DNA of 17,698 nt, from the NCBI GenBank assembly GCA_023381945.1, contig JAMCQY010000352.1:1-17698 (forward strand), read 5' to 3'. Position 1 is the stretch's first letter. Each line of letters starts with the position of its first letter. The notes below the pieces were generated by a model. That model was given only the letters and a program-made list of their open reading frames with translations. It ran no database searches and was not told the origin of the DNA. The translations under genes were made by a program, and so were the position numbers. Positions 1-7,524 of this stretch are shown piece after piece. This stretch comes from Deltaproteobacteria bacterium (lineage in GTDB: Bacteria; Desulfobacterota; Desulfobaccia; Desulfobaccales; 0-14-0-80-60-11).

Positions 1-821
1 TGTTTCACTTCCTGCCAGGCACCCGCTCCTATTCCATTGCCACGGTGGGCTGCAATTTCATGTGCCTGCACTGCCAGAACTACGACATTTCCCAATATCC
101 CCGGGTGCACGGCGGCCTGATCCGGGGGGATGAACGCGACCCGGAATCCATCGTGGCTTATGCCCTGGCCTCCCATTCGGCCAGCATTTCCTATACTTAT
201 ACCGAACCCACCATCTTCATGGAGTACGCCCAGGACGTGGGCAAGCTGGCCCATGAGCAGGGGCTGAAAAACGTCTTCGTGTCCAACGGCTTCATGACCG
301 AGGCCTCGGCCGCGGCCCTGGCGGAATTCTGCGACGGCGACAACGTCGATTTGAAAAGCATGCGGGACGATTTTTACCGCAAGGTCTGCAAGGCCCGGCT
401 ACAGCCGGTATTGGACACCATTATACGCCTCAAGAAGCTCGGTATTTGGCTCGAAGTCACCACCCTGGTCATCCCCGGCCATAATGATTCAACGGAGGAA
501 CTCACCGACATCGCCCAGTTCATCAAGGGCGTGGGAATAGACATTCCCTGGCACGTCACCGCCTTCCATCCCACCTTCAAGATGATGGACCGGCCCGCCA
601 CCCCGGTAGCCACCTTGCGCCGGGCCAGAGAGATCGGGCTGAAGGCCGGGCTGCGCTATGTCTACACCGGCAATATCCCCGGAGAAGGCGGTGAGAACAC
701 TTACTGCCATAGCTGCCAGGAACTGCTTATCGAACGGCTGGGCTATACTATTCGGCGCTATAATCTCCAGGACGGCAAGTGTCCCAAGTGTCAGACCGCG
801 ATTGATGGAGTGTGGAAATGA
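1..821 (+). CDS. amrS: AmmeMemoRadiSam system radical SAM enzyme (AmrS-like), 5' end missing
   Basis: The reading frame is open from the left edge (first full codon at 3) to a TGA at 819-821, giving 272 visible residues; the start lies outside the window. A radical SAM cluster motif CNFMCLHC (CX3CX2C) has its cysteine codons at 51, 63 and 72 and would bind the 4Fe-4S cluster that cleaves S-adenosylmethionine. The C-terminus carries two CxxC pairs (CHSC and CPKC) followed by a DGVW-type end, the zinc-ribbon-like tail typical of AmrS. The family resembles pyruvate formate-lyase activating enzymes, and older annotations often use that name, but the paired-cysteine tail favours AmrS. Usual partners (AMMECR1 and Memo-like proteins) are not in the window. 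The substrate is unknown for the family. The family call is firm; the gene symbol is slightly less so. Confidence 0.88.
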   Translation, partial: FHFLPGTRSYSIATVGCNFMCLHCQNYDISQYPRVHGGLIRGDERDPESIVAYALASHSASISYTYTEPTIFMEYAQDVGKLAHEQGLKNVFVSNGFMTEASAAALAEFCDGDNVDLKSMRDDFYRKVCKARLQPVLDTIIRLKKLGIWLEVTTLVIPGHNDSTEELTDIAQFIKGVGIDIPWHVTAFHPTFKMMDRPATPVATLRRAREIGLKAGLRYVYTGNIPGEGGENTYCHSCQELLIERLGYTIRRYNLQDGKCPKCQTAIDGVWK

Positions 822-830
822 TAAATTTTG

Positions 831-869
831 CTGTAGGGCGGGAAAGCCAAGCGCATCCCGCCTTACAGG
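831..869. repeat. Palindromic repeat family A, copy 1
   Basis: Arms GGCGGGA and TCCCGCC enclose a GCGC-rich core, and the element ends in a CTGTA/TTACAG-like border. It sits in the 52-base gap between the convergent amrS-like and SGNH genes. Related copies are at 13156-13187, 13639-13670 and 14489-14520. On the plus strand this copy is in the reverse orientation relative to the last two. It may act as a bidirectional stem-loop at the ends of both transcripts. Confidence 0.75.
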
Positions 870-873
870 CTTG

Positions 874-2106
874 TTAATGAAAGTTGCCTAATTTATCCTT
901 AAACTCCCCGAGTTTTTTATCCCGATCCGGCACCTGTAGTAGGTTATTTTCTAAAATATAGCGGGAAACCAGCAGGCTGGCCAGGCGCTCGCCTTTGAGG
1001 CTGAAATGAGAGTTGGCCCGCCAATAGAGGTCTTGGTTCGAGTCCAGATACCTTCGGGGCGTCTGGTCGGCATACTTTCGGAAGAACGGCAAAAGGTCGA
1101 TAAACTGAATTCCTTCTTTTCGAAGGAAATCCCCCAAGATGCGGTTAGGCCGCTCCAGGTCGATTTTTCTGCCTTCAGTAAGAAAGGAATAGACCTGGGT
1201 GTTGGTGGGGATGATTACGATTAAAAGTTCTGCTCCCCGGGCCGCCGCCAGCTCCCGGAAAGCTTTCAGGTTGTCTTCATGAATGGCCCAGGCTTGAGTT
1301 ATCCAGGATGGTTGGGAAAAAACCGGAAAATCAAGCGGGTTGGTATAAGAATTTTTGGGGGGAAATATTCCGGCTGCGGCAATGTTGGCCAAATTAGGGA
1401 GAATCAGGTGCTGATCGAGGTAATAATTGAGCATCTTTCTGAGGCCCAGGGGATGGCGCCCGGTAAGTAAATCCCAATAAGAATAAGGCCCTTCGAAGGA
1501 TTCCAGACCGTGAAGCCGGCCGGTTTTTGGGTCCTTATACGGTGTGGATTGCACCAGGAATCCGTCTACTACAGTCAGGCTGGGAAAGGCGAAATCGTCA
1601 AGTAAATCGTTCCAGAAATAGCCCACAATAATCAGGCGCGGGTTTTGCTGAATCCTTGCGATGATATCCTGTGCCTTCAAAAGCTCCTGTTTGGTGCCGT
1701 ATCCATTGACCCCACACTTTAGCACGCGATAGCTTAAGAGTTTCTCAATGCGAGTCCCCCACTTGTCCTCAAACGGGGCATAGCTGTGGGTAAAGCTGTC
1801 GCCCACCAGCAGAATAAAATTCTTTTCCCCCCGATACGGCTCATCGAAGCAGCCGAGTTCGTTGGACCAGATCTCATAATTTACTGAATTGCTGTCCACA
1901 GAGGTGCGGATTTTACCGGCATTGGGGCGGATATCATAGCCCCTGGCGGCGTCGGCCCGGTAATAATAACGAACCTGCTTGTCCCGAAGCAGCAGGTTGT
2001 GGTAAGAGGTAAAATGCAACGTTATTTCCAACAGGACCAGGACCGCCAGGAAGCTGGCAAGGATCAAACCAATATTGGCGAGGATTTTAGAGAGTTTTCT
2101 GTTCAT
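874..2106 (-). CDS. SGNH/GDSL hydrolase-like protein with N-terminal membrane anchor
   Basis: This 410-residue protein has one hydrophobic helix at about residues 8-30, so the rest probably lies outside the membrane. The SGNH blocks are present: GDSFTHS (residues 102-108, nucleophile Ser104), GVNGYGTKQ (132-140), and a WND (165-167) at block III. The last block reads NSHFSLKG with His367. The residue two before His, commonly Asp in related D-x-H versions, is Asn here, so activity may be changed. Such proteins are often O-acetyl-esterases or acyltransferase partners in exopolysaccharide modification, but no polysaccharide genes are nearby, so the substrate is unknown. The ATG at 2104-2106 leads straight into the anchor, although no strong ribosome binding site is visible. 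It is convergent with the amrS-like gene. Confidence 0.75.
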   Translation of the reverse strand: MNRKLSKILANIGLILASFLAVLVLLEITLHFTSYHNLLLRDKQVRYYYRADAARGYDIRPNAGKIRTSVDSNSVNYEIWSNELGCFDEPYRGEKNFILLVGDSFTHSYAPFEDKWGTRIEKLLSYRVLKCGVNGYGTKQELLKAQDIIARIQQNPRLIIVGYFWNDLLDDFAFPSLTVVDGFLVQSTPYKDPKTGRLHGLESFEGPYSYWDLLTGRHPLGLRKMLNYYLDQHLILPNLANIAAAGIFPPKNSYTNPLDFPVFSQPSWITQAWAIHEDNLKAFRELAAARGAELLIVIIPTNTQVYSFLTEGRKIDLERPNRILGDFLRKEGIQFIDLLPFFRKYADQTPRRYLDSNQDLYWRANSHFSLKGERLASLLVSRYILENNLLQVPDRDKKLGEFKDKLGNFH

Positions 2107-2192
2107 TGCTCAGAAGAAGTTCTCCCAGTTCCTGGTTCCGTGATGAAGGCGCAAAAAACTGGGTGCCGGGAACTGGCAACTGGGAACCTGGC

Positions 2193-2732
2193 CTACCATT
2201 CAATGCCGCGGCGGGCGGGGACCCCGGCTTCGAAATAGTGCTTGATAGGGCGCATTTCCGTCACCAGGTCCGCCATTTCGATGAGATCCGGGGGGGCCTG
2301 GCGGCCGGTGAGAACCACTTCTATCCCGGCGGGTCGCTGACGAAGGGCTTCCAGCACTTCCTCCGGGGGGAGGAGGTTGAAGGCCAAGGCCACATTGATT
2401 TCATCCAGGATCACCAGATCGTGCTCGCCAGCAGAGAGCACCTGCCGGGCCAGGTCCCAGGCCTCGCGGATCAGGGCTAGATCTTCGGGATCGGGGTTCT
2501 TCAGATTGACCAGAACAGGACGCCCAAAATGGCGCAGGGTGAAGTCCGGGGCCAGGCGCTGGGCCGCGATCTGGGCCTCGCCAGTGCCCCAGCCCTTCAT
2601 GAACTGCACCATGAATACCTGAAATCCCTGGCCGATGGCCCGCAAGGCCAAACCCAGGGCGCAGGTGGTCTTGCCTTTGCCGTCGCCGGTGTAAACCTGG
2701 ATCAACCCCTGGGTCAGATGTTCTCGGGACAT
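2193..2732 (-). CDS. cobO: Cob(I)yrinic acid a,c-diamide adenosyltransferase (CobO/CobA/BtuR family)
   Basis: The enzyme transfers the 5'-deoxyadenosyl group of ATP to cob(I)alamin precursors in the cytoplasm. The P-loop TGDGKGKTT is at residues 15-23, a Walker B-like VILDEI follows in the middle, and the family's C-terminal signature (a MRPIKHYF-x-GVPARRGIEW end) is intact. I chose the ATG at 2730-2732 (179 residues) because GGGAG lies about 7 bases upstream and family members begin just before the P-loop. An upstream in-frame start would add 23 unrelated residues. It is transcribed away from cobUTS, with about 420 bases between the divergent starts. Family identification is firm. Whether it acts in synthesis or also in corrinoid salvage cannot be told from sequence. 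Confidence 0.93.
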   Translation of the reverse strand: MSREHLTQGLIQVYTGDGKGKTTCALGLALRAIGQGFQVFMVQFMKGWGTGEAQIAAQRLAPDFTLRHFGRPVLVNLKNPDPEDLALIREAWDLARQVLSAGEHDLVILDEINVALAFNLLPPEEVLEALRQRPAGIEVVLTGRQAPPDLIEMADLVTEMRPIKHYFEAGVPARRGIEW

Positions 2733-3154
2733 AAGTTTTCTCCCACAAAAAATGAGAATCGAACGCCAAAGCGTAAGATGCAAAGAATACGGGCACAGCA
2801 AGCTGCGCCCTTACTGCCAGTCGAGCCTTTTCCTGGACGCCGGGCGGTTATGGTGATAAGGTATCATTCGAGGTGTAAGCTTTTGTTCACCGGGGCGCTT
2901 CAGGTTATCATTTCAAATTTGCCGAACCGGGTCAATGGGAAAGCAAAAAACCGGTCCCGGCAGGCGCTGAGGCGCGCGCTTTGCCAGAAGCAACGCGGGC
3001 TGAAAAGCCTGGGCCCCGCTTTACCAGAATTTTTTCAAAGAATCCCGGCTGAAAAGTCTTGGGCATCGAACTAAAGGACGCCGTCCCTTGGCAGAAGGCG
3101 GCATTTAAGGTAACATTAATGGCTATATTTTTGGGAACATTCCTCTGATGATTT
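2733..3154. other. Divergent intergenic region between cobO and cobU; degenerate tandem repeat, no riboswitch seen
   Basis: I found no gene here. Searches by eye on both strands for the cobalamin riboswitch core (B12 box, GCCACTG-type segment) found nothing convincing. Two imperfect copies of a unit of about 40-48 bases lie head to tail at about 2977-3015 and 3017-3064. Both share GCTTTRCCAGAA near the start and GGCTGAAAAG near the end. No clear promoter was recognised for either direction. Confidence 0.5.
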
Positions 3155-3742
3155 GTGAAATTTTTCATAATGTGTGCCCTCTTGAAGAGTGAAACTAGCG
3201 GAGTACCGCCTGAAAATTTCCGGGTAGCCCTTATCCTGGGGGGCGCCCGCAGCGGCAAGAGCCGCTATGGCCTCTCTCTGGCGGAGCGCTTTCCGGCCCC
3301 CCGCCTCTTTTTGGCCACCGGCGAAGCCCGGGATGAGGAGATGGCGGCTCGTATCAACGCCCATCAGGCCGAACGGGGGCCGGGCTGGGAAACCAGGGAG
3401 GAACCTCTGGACCTTTCTGCCGCGGTCAGCGAAGGACAGGGACGCTACAACACCATCCTGGTGGATTGCCTGACCATGTGGCTGGCCAATCTGATGCTCC
3501 GGCAGGACGTTTCGGAAGAGGGATTCAAAACGGCCGCGCTGCGGCTGCTGGCGGTTCTGGATCGAATCACGACCCCCACAATCTGCATCAGCAACGAAGT
3601 GGGCCTGGGGATCGTGCCGGAAAGCCCGCTGTCCCGCCAATACCGGGATTGGTTGGGTTGGCTGCACCAGCAGTTGGCAAAGGCCGCGGACCTGGTGGTC
3701 CTGGTGGTGGCTGGGCTGCCGCTGACCTTGAAGGGGAAATAA
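3155..3742 (+). CDS. cobU: Adenosylcobinamide kinase / adenosylcobinamide-phosphate guanylyltransferase
   Basis: CobU phosphorylates adenosylcobinamide and then transfers GMP to it, making the activated corrin for lower-loop assembly. The P-loop GGARSGKS is at residues 29-36 when counted from the GTG at 3155. An RINAH segment carries the His expected to be guanylylated in the family. The segments DCLTMWLANL and SNEVGLGIVPE are diagnostic. The start is uncertain: GTG 3155, ATG 3170 and TTG 3182 are in frame and none has a strong ribosome binding site. The conserved core begins only at about residue 23, so a later start is possible. It is the first gene of a plus-strand cobU-cobT-cobS series; cobT starts 85 bases downstream. 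Confidence 0.93.
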   Translation: MKFFIMCALLKSETSGVPPENFRVALILGGARSGKSRYGLSLAERFPAPRLFLATGEARDEEMAARINAHQAERGPGWETREEPLDLSAAVSEGQGRYNTILVDCLTMWLANLMLRQDVSEEGFKTAALRLLAVLDRITTPTICISNEVGLGIVPESPLSRQYRDWLGWLHQQLAKAADLVVLVVAGLPLTLKGK

Positions 3743-3770
3743 CCCCCTGGCGCTTGTTAACAGAAAATAT

Positions 3771-3803
3771 CTCACGCCAAGACGCGTTCAATAAAGCAAA
3801 AAC
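3771..3803. repeat. Short dispersed intergenic repeat (CTCACGCCAAGACGC type)
   Basis: The 15-base string CTCACGCCAAGACGC in the cobU-cobT gap recurs at 13025-13039, where it continues into CAAGGCGCAAAG. Similar strings are common between genes in many bacterial genomes. The function is unknown. Confidence 0.45.
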
Positions 3804-3827
3804 CGCGGATTAAAAGGTATTTTAGCC

Positions 3828-4895
3828 ATGATGAAAGAATTATCCCAGATAATCGCCCAGATTGAACCGATTGACCCCGTTTATTTGGCCCGGGCCCAGG
3901 AGCGCTTGGATTTCCTGACCAAGCCCCAGGGCAGCTTAGGGAGGCTGGAAGAGCTGGCGGCGCGCTACGTGGCCATTCGCCAGGACCTCATGCCGAATTT
4001 GCAGAGCAAGTGGGTGGTGGTGTTTGCCGCCGATCACGGGGTGGTGGCCGAAGGAGTGAGCGCCTTCCCGCAAGACGTCACCTTTCAGATGGTGCATAAT
4101 TTTCTCCAGGGCGGCGCCGGCATCAACGTTCTGGCCCGGCAGGCGAAGGCCCGGGTGGAAGTGGTGGATATCGGCGTCAACCACGATTTTCCGGAAGTCC
4201 CGGAGCTTATTGCCCGCAAGATAGCCTATGGTTCCCGCAATATGGCCCAGGAGCCGGCCCTGACGCGGGAGGAAGCGCTCAAGGGCCTCCTGGTGGGAGT
4301 GGAGCGGGCTGAAGCCGCCACCGCCGCGGGGGTTGACGTGGTTGCCGCCGGAGACATGGGCATCGGCAACAGCACGCCGGCCGCGGCCTTATCGGCGGTA
4401 TTCACCGGCCGGCCGGTGAGTGTGGTAACGGGCCGGGGCACCGGCATCGACGACAAGGTCTGGCAACATAAGATTGCCGTGATCAACCGGGCCATTTCTC
4501 TGCACCAGCCGGATGCCAAGGATCCTTTGGGCGCCCTGGCCGCAGTGGGCGGGTTGGAGATCGCCGGGATTGCCGGGCTCATCCTCGGCTGCGCCGCGGC
4601 CCGGAGACCCTTAATGCTGGATGGCTTCATCGCCACCGCGGGCGCACTGGTGGCCACGGCCCTGGCGCCGGCGGCGGGCGATTATCTCATCGCCGCCCAC
4701 CGTTCGGTGGAGCCGGGACACCAGACGGTGCTGGATTTCCTGAAGCTCAAGCCTTTGCTGAACCTGAATATGCGCCTGGGGGAAGGGACCGGCGCCGCCC
4801 TGGGTATGATGCTGCTGGAGGCCGGAGTCCGGATTTATCGGGAAATGGCGACCTTCGCTGAAGCCGGGGTATCGGAAAAAGAAAGTGGCCAGTGA
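3828..4895 (+). CDS. cobT: Nicotinate-nucleotide--dimethylbenzimidazole phosphoribosyltransferase
   Basis: CobT makes alpha-ribazole phosphate (or the analogous nucleotide of another base) from nicotinate mononucleotide and the lower-ligand base. The 355 residues match the usual family length. Conserved segments are LTKPQGSLGRLE (30-41), AADHGVVAEGVSAFPQ (67-82), a GDMGIGNSTPAAAL segment, GRGTGIDD, and RLGEGTGA near the C-terminus. Glu319 in the last one corresponds to the catalytic Glu317 of the Salmonella enzyme. Two adjacent ATG codons at 3828 and 3831 could start it, with a weak AAAAGG upstream. It lies between cobU and cobS in the same direction. Which base is used cannot be read from the sequence; no bluB or bza genes are visible in the window. 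Confidence 0.95.
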   Translation: MMKELSQIIAQIEPIDPVYLARAQERLDFLTKPQGSLGRLEELAARYVAIRQDLMPNLQSKWVVVFAADHGVVAEGVSAFPQDVTFQMVHNFLQGGAGINVLARQAKARVEVVDIGVNHDFPEVPELIARKIAYGSRNMAQEPALTREEALKGLLVGVERAEAATAAGVDVVAAGDMGIGNSTPAAALSAVFTGRPVSVVTGRGTGIDDKVWQHKIAVINRAISLHQPDAKDPLGALAAVGGLEIAGIAGLILGCAAARRPLMLDGFIATAGALVATALAPAAGDYLIAAHRSVEPGHQTVLDFLKLKPLLNLNMRLGEGTGAALGMMLLEAGVRIYREMATFAEAGVSEKESGQ

Positions 4896-4968
4896 TTAAT
4901 GATCAGTAAAATCGGGACCCAACTTGCCGTCGATGACTGATGACTGATTACTGACTTAAAAGCTTATA

Positions 4969-5709
4969 ATGCGCGTAACTTTCCCCTTAGCTCTCACCTT
5001 CTTAACCAAGATCCCCTGGCCCCGGCCGGTGGTAGCCGGGCCGGAGGACCTGGCTCGCTCCTTGTTCTGGTTTCCCTGGGTGGGGGGAATCCTGGGCTTG
5101 ATTTTCCTGGGGAGTTGGTCCCTCTTGCTGAAGGTGCTGCCGATTCCAGCGGCCGCGGCCTTACTGGTTTCCCTCAATGTCTGGATTACCGGCGGTCTCC
5201 ACCTGGACGGACTGGCCGACACCATGGACGGCCTGGGCGGCGGCCACGACCCCGAGACGAGGCGGCGCATCATGAAAGACTCCCGGGTGGGGACCTTCGG
5301 GGTCTTGGCCTTAATCCTGGTGCTGCTACTGAAATTCGTTTTTTTTCTGGCCGCGGCGGATCGAGGCTGGCGGTATGAATTTATTCTGTTTCCGGTTTTG
5401 AGCCGCTGGGGCATGGTCTATCTGGCCTATCTCTCCGACTACGCCCGCCCCGAAGGCGGCCTGGGGCAGGCCATGACCACCGGGGTGAGTCCGCGAGTGG
5501 CGGCCGGGGCGAGTATCAGTGCCGCCATCCTGGCCGTGCTGTTGCTGGGCTTCAAAGGTTTGGGGCTCTGGGCCATTGCCGGGGCCCTGGTCTGGCTGGG
5601 AAGCCGCTACTTTCGCAAAAGTCTGGGCGGAGTCACCGGGGATGTCCTGGGCGCGGCCAATGAGATCCTCGAGGCCGCGGTGTTGGGAGGGGCTTTAATC
5701 TGGAGTTGA
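4969..5709 (+). CDS. cobS: Adenosylcobinamide-GDP ribazoletransferase (cobalamin synthase)
   Basis: CobS is the integral membrane enzyme that joins adenosylcobinamide-GDP to alpha-ribazole (phosphate), the last assembly step. The 246-residue protein starts with the typical LTFLTKIPWPRP segment. The signature GGLHLDGLADTMDGLGGG is at residues 75-92, with Asp80, Asp84 and Asp87 expected to bind metal, followed by RRRIMKDSRVGTFG. Several hydrophobic helices make up the rest. The start at ATG 4969 agrees with the family; its ribosome binding site is weak. The 73-base gap after cobT holds a run of GACTGAT-like short repeats, so the genes may be co-transcribed without tight coupling. Confidence 0.94.
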   Translation: MRVTFPLALTFLTKIPWPRPVVAGPEDLARSLFWFPWVGGILGLIFLGSWSLLLKVLPIPAAAALLVSLNVWITGGLHLDGLADTMDGLGGGHDPETRRRIMKDSRVGTFGVLALILVLLLKFVFFLAAADRGWRYEFILFPVLSRWGMVYLAYLSDYARPEGGLGQAMTTGVSPRVAAGASISAAILAVLLLGFKGLGLWAIAGALVWLGSRYFRKSLGGVTGDVLGAANEILEAAVLGGALIWS

Positions 5710-5727
5710 GCATTCACACGGCGCTGG

Positions 5728-5756
5728 TTTCCAGTTGCGCAATTTTCTGATAAAAT
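5728..5756 (+). promoter_or_regulatory. Possible sigma70 promoter for prfB
   Basis: TTTCCA at 5728-5733 is separated by 17 bases from TAAAAT at 5751-5756. The -35 matches 4 of 6 consensus positions and the -10 matches 5 of 6. Transcription would begin near 5763, leaving a leader of about 110 bases before prfB. Confidence 0.35.
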
Positions 5757-5778
5757 CAATAGAGATTATTGGGGGAAA

Positions 5779-5796
5779 CGCCGGCTGCTGCCGGCG
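5779..5796 (+). promoter_or_regulatory. GC-rich hairpin in the prfB leader
   Basis: A perfect 7-base stem, CGCCGGC and GCCGGCG, closes a TGCT loop. Only a short CTTTTC follows eight bases later, so it is a poor intrinsic terminator. It could end the cobS transcript weakly or act as a leader structure for prfB. Confidence 0.4.
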
Positions 5797-5872
5797 GCCA
5801 CTTTTCATGCTGATCTATCCTCAGTTTTTCATTATCCCCTGACATTGTAAAGTCATACTATTGGAGGCGGCC

Positions 5873-7025
5873 ATGTTACCCGACGTCTTGGAAATCCGGG
5901 CGAAAATAAAAGAATTTAATGACAGGTTGGAAGTCCTTCGAGGTCATCTTTGATCTGGAGGGCAAACAGGTAAGACTGCGGCATCTGGAAGAGTTGATGG
6001 CGGCCACGGAGTTCTGGGACGACCAGGCCCGGGCCGCCGAGATCCTCAAGGAACGGGGGGCTCTGCTCCAGGCCCTGGCGGATTGGACCCAGAAAGAAGG
6101 CCAGGTGGAGGACCTCGAGGTGCTCCTGGACCTGGCGATGGAAGAGGAAGACCATAAGGCCCTCAAGGAAGTGGCGGGGGAGCTGGCCAAACTGGAAGAA
6201 ACCTTCCGGGATTGGGAGCTCAAGCTGCTGCTGGGGGCAGAGGAAGACCAGCTCAACGCCATCGTCACCATCCACGCCGGCGCCGGCGGCACCGAGGCCC
6301 AGGATTGGACCGAGATTCTGCTGCGCATGTATCTGCGCTACGCCGAACGCCACGGCTTCAAGTCTGAAACCATTGACCTCCTGCCCGGGGATGAAGCCGG
6401 GGTCAAAAGCGTCACCTTCACCGTTTCCGGACCCTATGCCTTCGGCTATCTAAAGGCAGAGACGGGGATTCACCGTCTGGTGCGCATATCGCCCTTCGAT
6501 GCCAGCGGCCGCCGCCACACCTCTTTTGCCGCGGTGCAGGTGCTGCCTGAAATCGACGACCGCATCCAGATCGATATCCAGGAAAAGGACCTGCGCATCG
6601 ACACCTTCCGGGCCAGCGGCCCCGGCGGCCAGCACGTCAACAAGACCTCGTCGGCGGTGCGCCTTACCCACCTGCCCACGGGCATCGTGGTCTCATCCCA
6701 GACGGAGCGCTCCCAGCACCGCAACCGGGAGTTGGCCATGAAGGTGCTGCGGGCGCGCCTCTATGACCTGGAGCGGCGCAAGCGGGAAGAGAAGAAACAG
6801 GAGATGCAGGAATCCCAAAAGGAGATCGCCTGGGGCAGCCAGATCCGCTCCTACATCATGCAGCCTTATCAACTGATCAAAGATCACCGCACCAAGTACG
6901 AGGCCGGCAATGTCAACGCGGTGTTGGACGGCGATTTGGACGGTTTTATCGAGGCCTTTATCCTGAGAGCCGGGGAAGATAGACCGGAGCCGGTGGCCGC
7001 GGCGAAACAGGCCAACGGCAGATAA
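5873..7025 (+). CDS. prfB: Peptide chain release factor 2, with programmed +1 frameshift
   Basis: RF2 ends translation at UGA and UAA. The gene starts at ATG 5873 with GGAGG at 5863-5867. It reads 26 codons to an in-frame TGA at 5951-5953, then continues in the +1 frame from GAT at 5952 to the stop at 7023-7025, giving 383 residues. The join reads LRGHL-DLEGKQ, matching the RF2 family across the shift. The stop-recognition tripeptide SPF falls at residues 206-208, and the catalytic GGQ at 251-253 inside SGPGGQHVNKTSS. These positions are within one residue of the E. coli protein, which supports the spliced reading. SPF rather than PxT identifies RF2, not RF1. The C-terminus extends about 15-20 residues beyond the E. 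coli length. Confidence 0.96.
5940..5953 (+). promoter_or_regulatory. prfB +1 frameshift signal
   Basis: A Shine-Dalgarno-like GAGGT at 5940-5944 is followed by a three-base spacer CAT and the slippery CTT TGA at 5948-5953. This spacing is the same as in the E. coli prfB element. Low RF2 lets the ribosome slip one base forward on CTTT and make full-length RF2. The base after TGA here is T, whereas E. coli has C. Confidence 0.93.
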
Positions 7026-7042
7026 GTTTGGCAGGGCGGGCC

Positions 7043-7096
7043 GTGTAGGGTGCGCACTGCGCACCGAAAGGCACAGGCTGGAAGCCTGCGCTACCA
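7043..7096. repeat. Compound palindromic repeats (family B and C copies)
   Basis: GGGTGCGCACTGCGCACC at about 7048-7065 is an inverted repeat related to one near 13066-13084. It is followed by GCAGGCT-like arms in GCACAGGCTGGAAGCCTGCG (7071-7090) with a CTACCA border. Relatives of the second unit occur at 7358-7379, 7413-7436, 13127-13155 (inverted) and 16713-16736. No gene is seen in this stretch. Confidence 0.6.
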
Positions 7097-7127
7097 ACTA
7101 AAAATTTCCAGCCAAAGGATTGAATCA

Positions 7128-7196
7128 ATGGAAGCAGGCTTGTTTATCGCAATGATCATTTTCGTGATCGTACTCTTCGGCCGCGGCGGTTGCTGA
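7128..7196 (+). CDS. Possible 22-residue hydrophobic membrane peptide
   Basis: A short frame runs from ATG 7128 to TGA 7194-7196. AAAGGA lies about 8 bases before the start, a usable ribosome binding site. The peptide begins MEAGLFIAM, has an uninterrupted stretch of aliphatic and aromatic residues up to VLF, and ends GRGGC. That is one membrane-spanning segment with a charged, cysteine-ended tail. Two stem-loops follow at once (7211-7229 and the terminator at 7272-7298), so it looks like a compact transcription unit or the last cistron after prfB. I do not recognise a named family; the composition resembles short membrane peptides such as the YjcZ or KdpF types, without a claim of homology. 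It may also be chance. Confidence 0.45.
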   Translation: MEAGLFIAMIIFVIVLFGRGGC

Positions 7197-7210
7197 GGCC
7201 AATGAGGCCC

Positions 7211-7229
7211 GCGGCTTAGGTTAAGCCGC
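7211..7229 (+). other. Stem-loop, 8-base perfect stem
   Basis: GCGGCTTA and TAAGCCGC pair around a GGT loop. No T-run follows on either strand, so it is not a simple intrinsic terminator. It lies 15 bases after the stop of the 22-residue peptide. Confidence 0.5.
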
Positions 7230-7271
7230 AAAAGTGGTGCGTAGGATGCACAAATGCTTGGAAAATATTTT

Positions 7272-7298
7272 GGGCGTGATGCGGTCACGCCCTTTTTT
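7272..7298 (+). terminator. Rho-independent terminator
   Basis: An 8-base perfect stem GGGCGTGA / TCACGCCC with a five-base loop is followed directly by six T residues (7293-7298). It would end the prfB and small-peptide transcript. Confidence 0.88.
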
Positions 7299-7320
7299 GC
7301 GGCTGGCACTGGGCGGGGAA

Positions 7321-7436
7321 GGGCGGACACTTGGGTCCGCCCCTACAAAACGCCGTCGCAGGCTGAAGCCTGGGGCTACATTTTTTTCTCTTGGAATAAA
7401 TCCTTTTCATCAGCACAGGCTGGAAAGCCTATGCCA
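7321..7436. repeat. Cluster of short palindromic repeats
   Basis: Three units lie together: GGGCGGAC / GTCCGCCC (7321-7342) with a CCTAC border, then two GCAGGCTGAAGCCT-like units at 7358-7379 and 7413-7436. No gene is seen between 7299 and 7445. The units resemble those at 7071-7096 and 13090-13155. Confidence 0.55.
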
Positions 7437-7445
7437 GCTCTGGGC

Positions 7446-7487
7446 AATAAAAAATGGGGAACCCAGCCTTTGCCCGGTTCCCCATTT
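7446..7487 (-). terminator. Rho-independent terminator of the tauE-TIGR02186-usp operon
   Basis: Read on the minus strand, AAATGGGGAACC (7487-7476) pairs with GGTTCCCCATTT (7463-7452) around a 12-base loop, and a run of six T residues (7454-7449) overlaps the stem end. It lies about 38 bases after the usp stop codon. Confidence 0.8.
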
Positions 7488-7524
7488 AATTTGGAGAAAG
7501 ATTTTACTGACTACTGGCCACTGA

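Noticed and set aside
2733..3154. Cobalamin riboswitch
   Set aside because: A stretch near 2934-2960 resembles the GGGAA...CCGG part of the core, but the B12 box and the other conserved segments are missing on both strands.
2932..3258. Minus-strand frame of 108 codons in the cobO-cobU gap
   Set aside because: It runs through the degenerate tandem repeat and into the start of cobU on the other strand; its protein shows only the repeat unit.
7299..7445. CRISPR-like array in the repeat cluster
   Set aside because: Units are palindromic, unequal in length and irregularly spaced, with no constant spacers and no cas genes.
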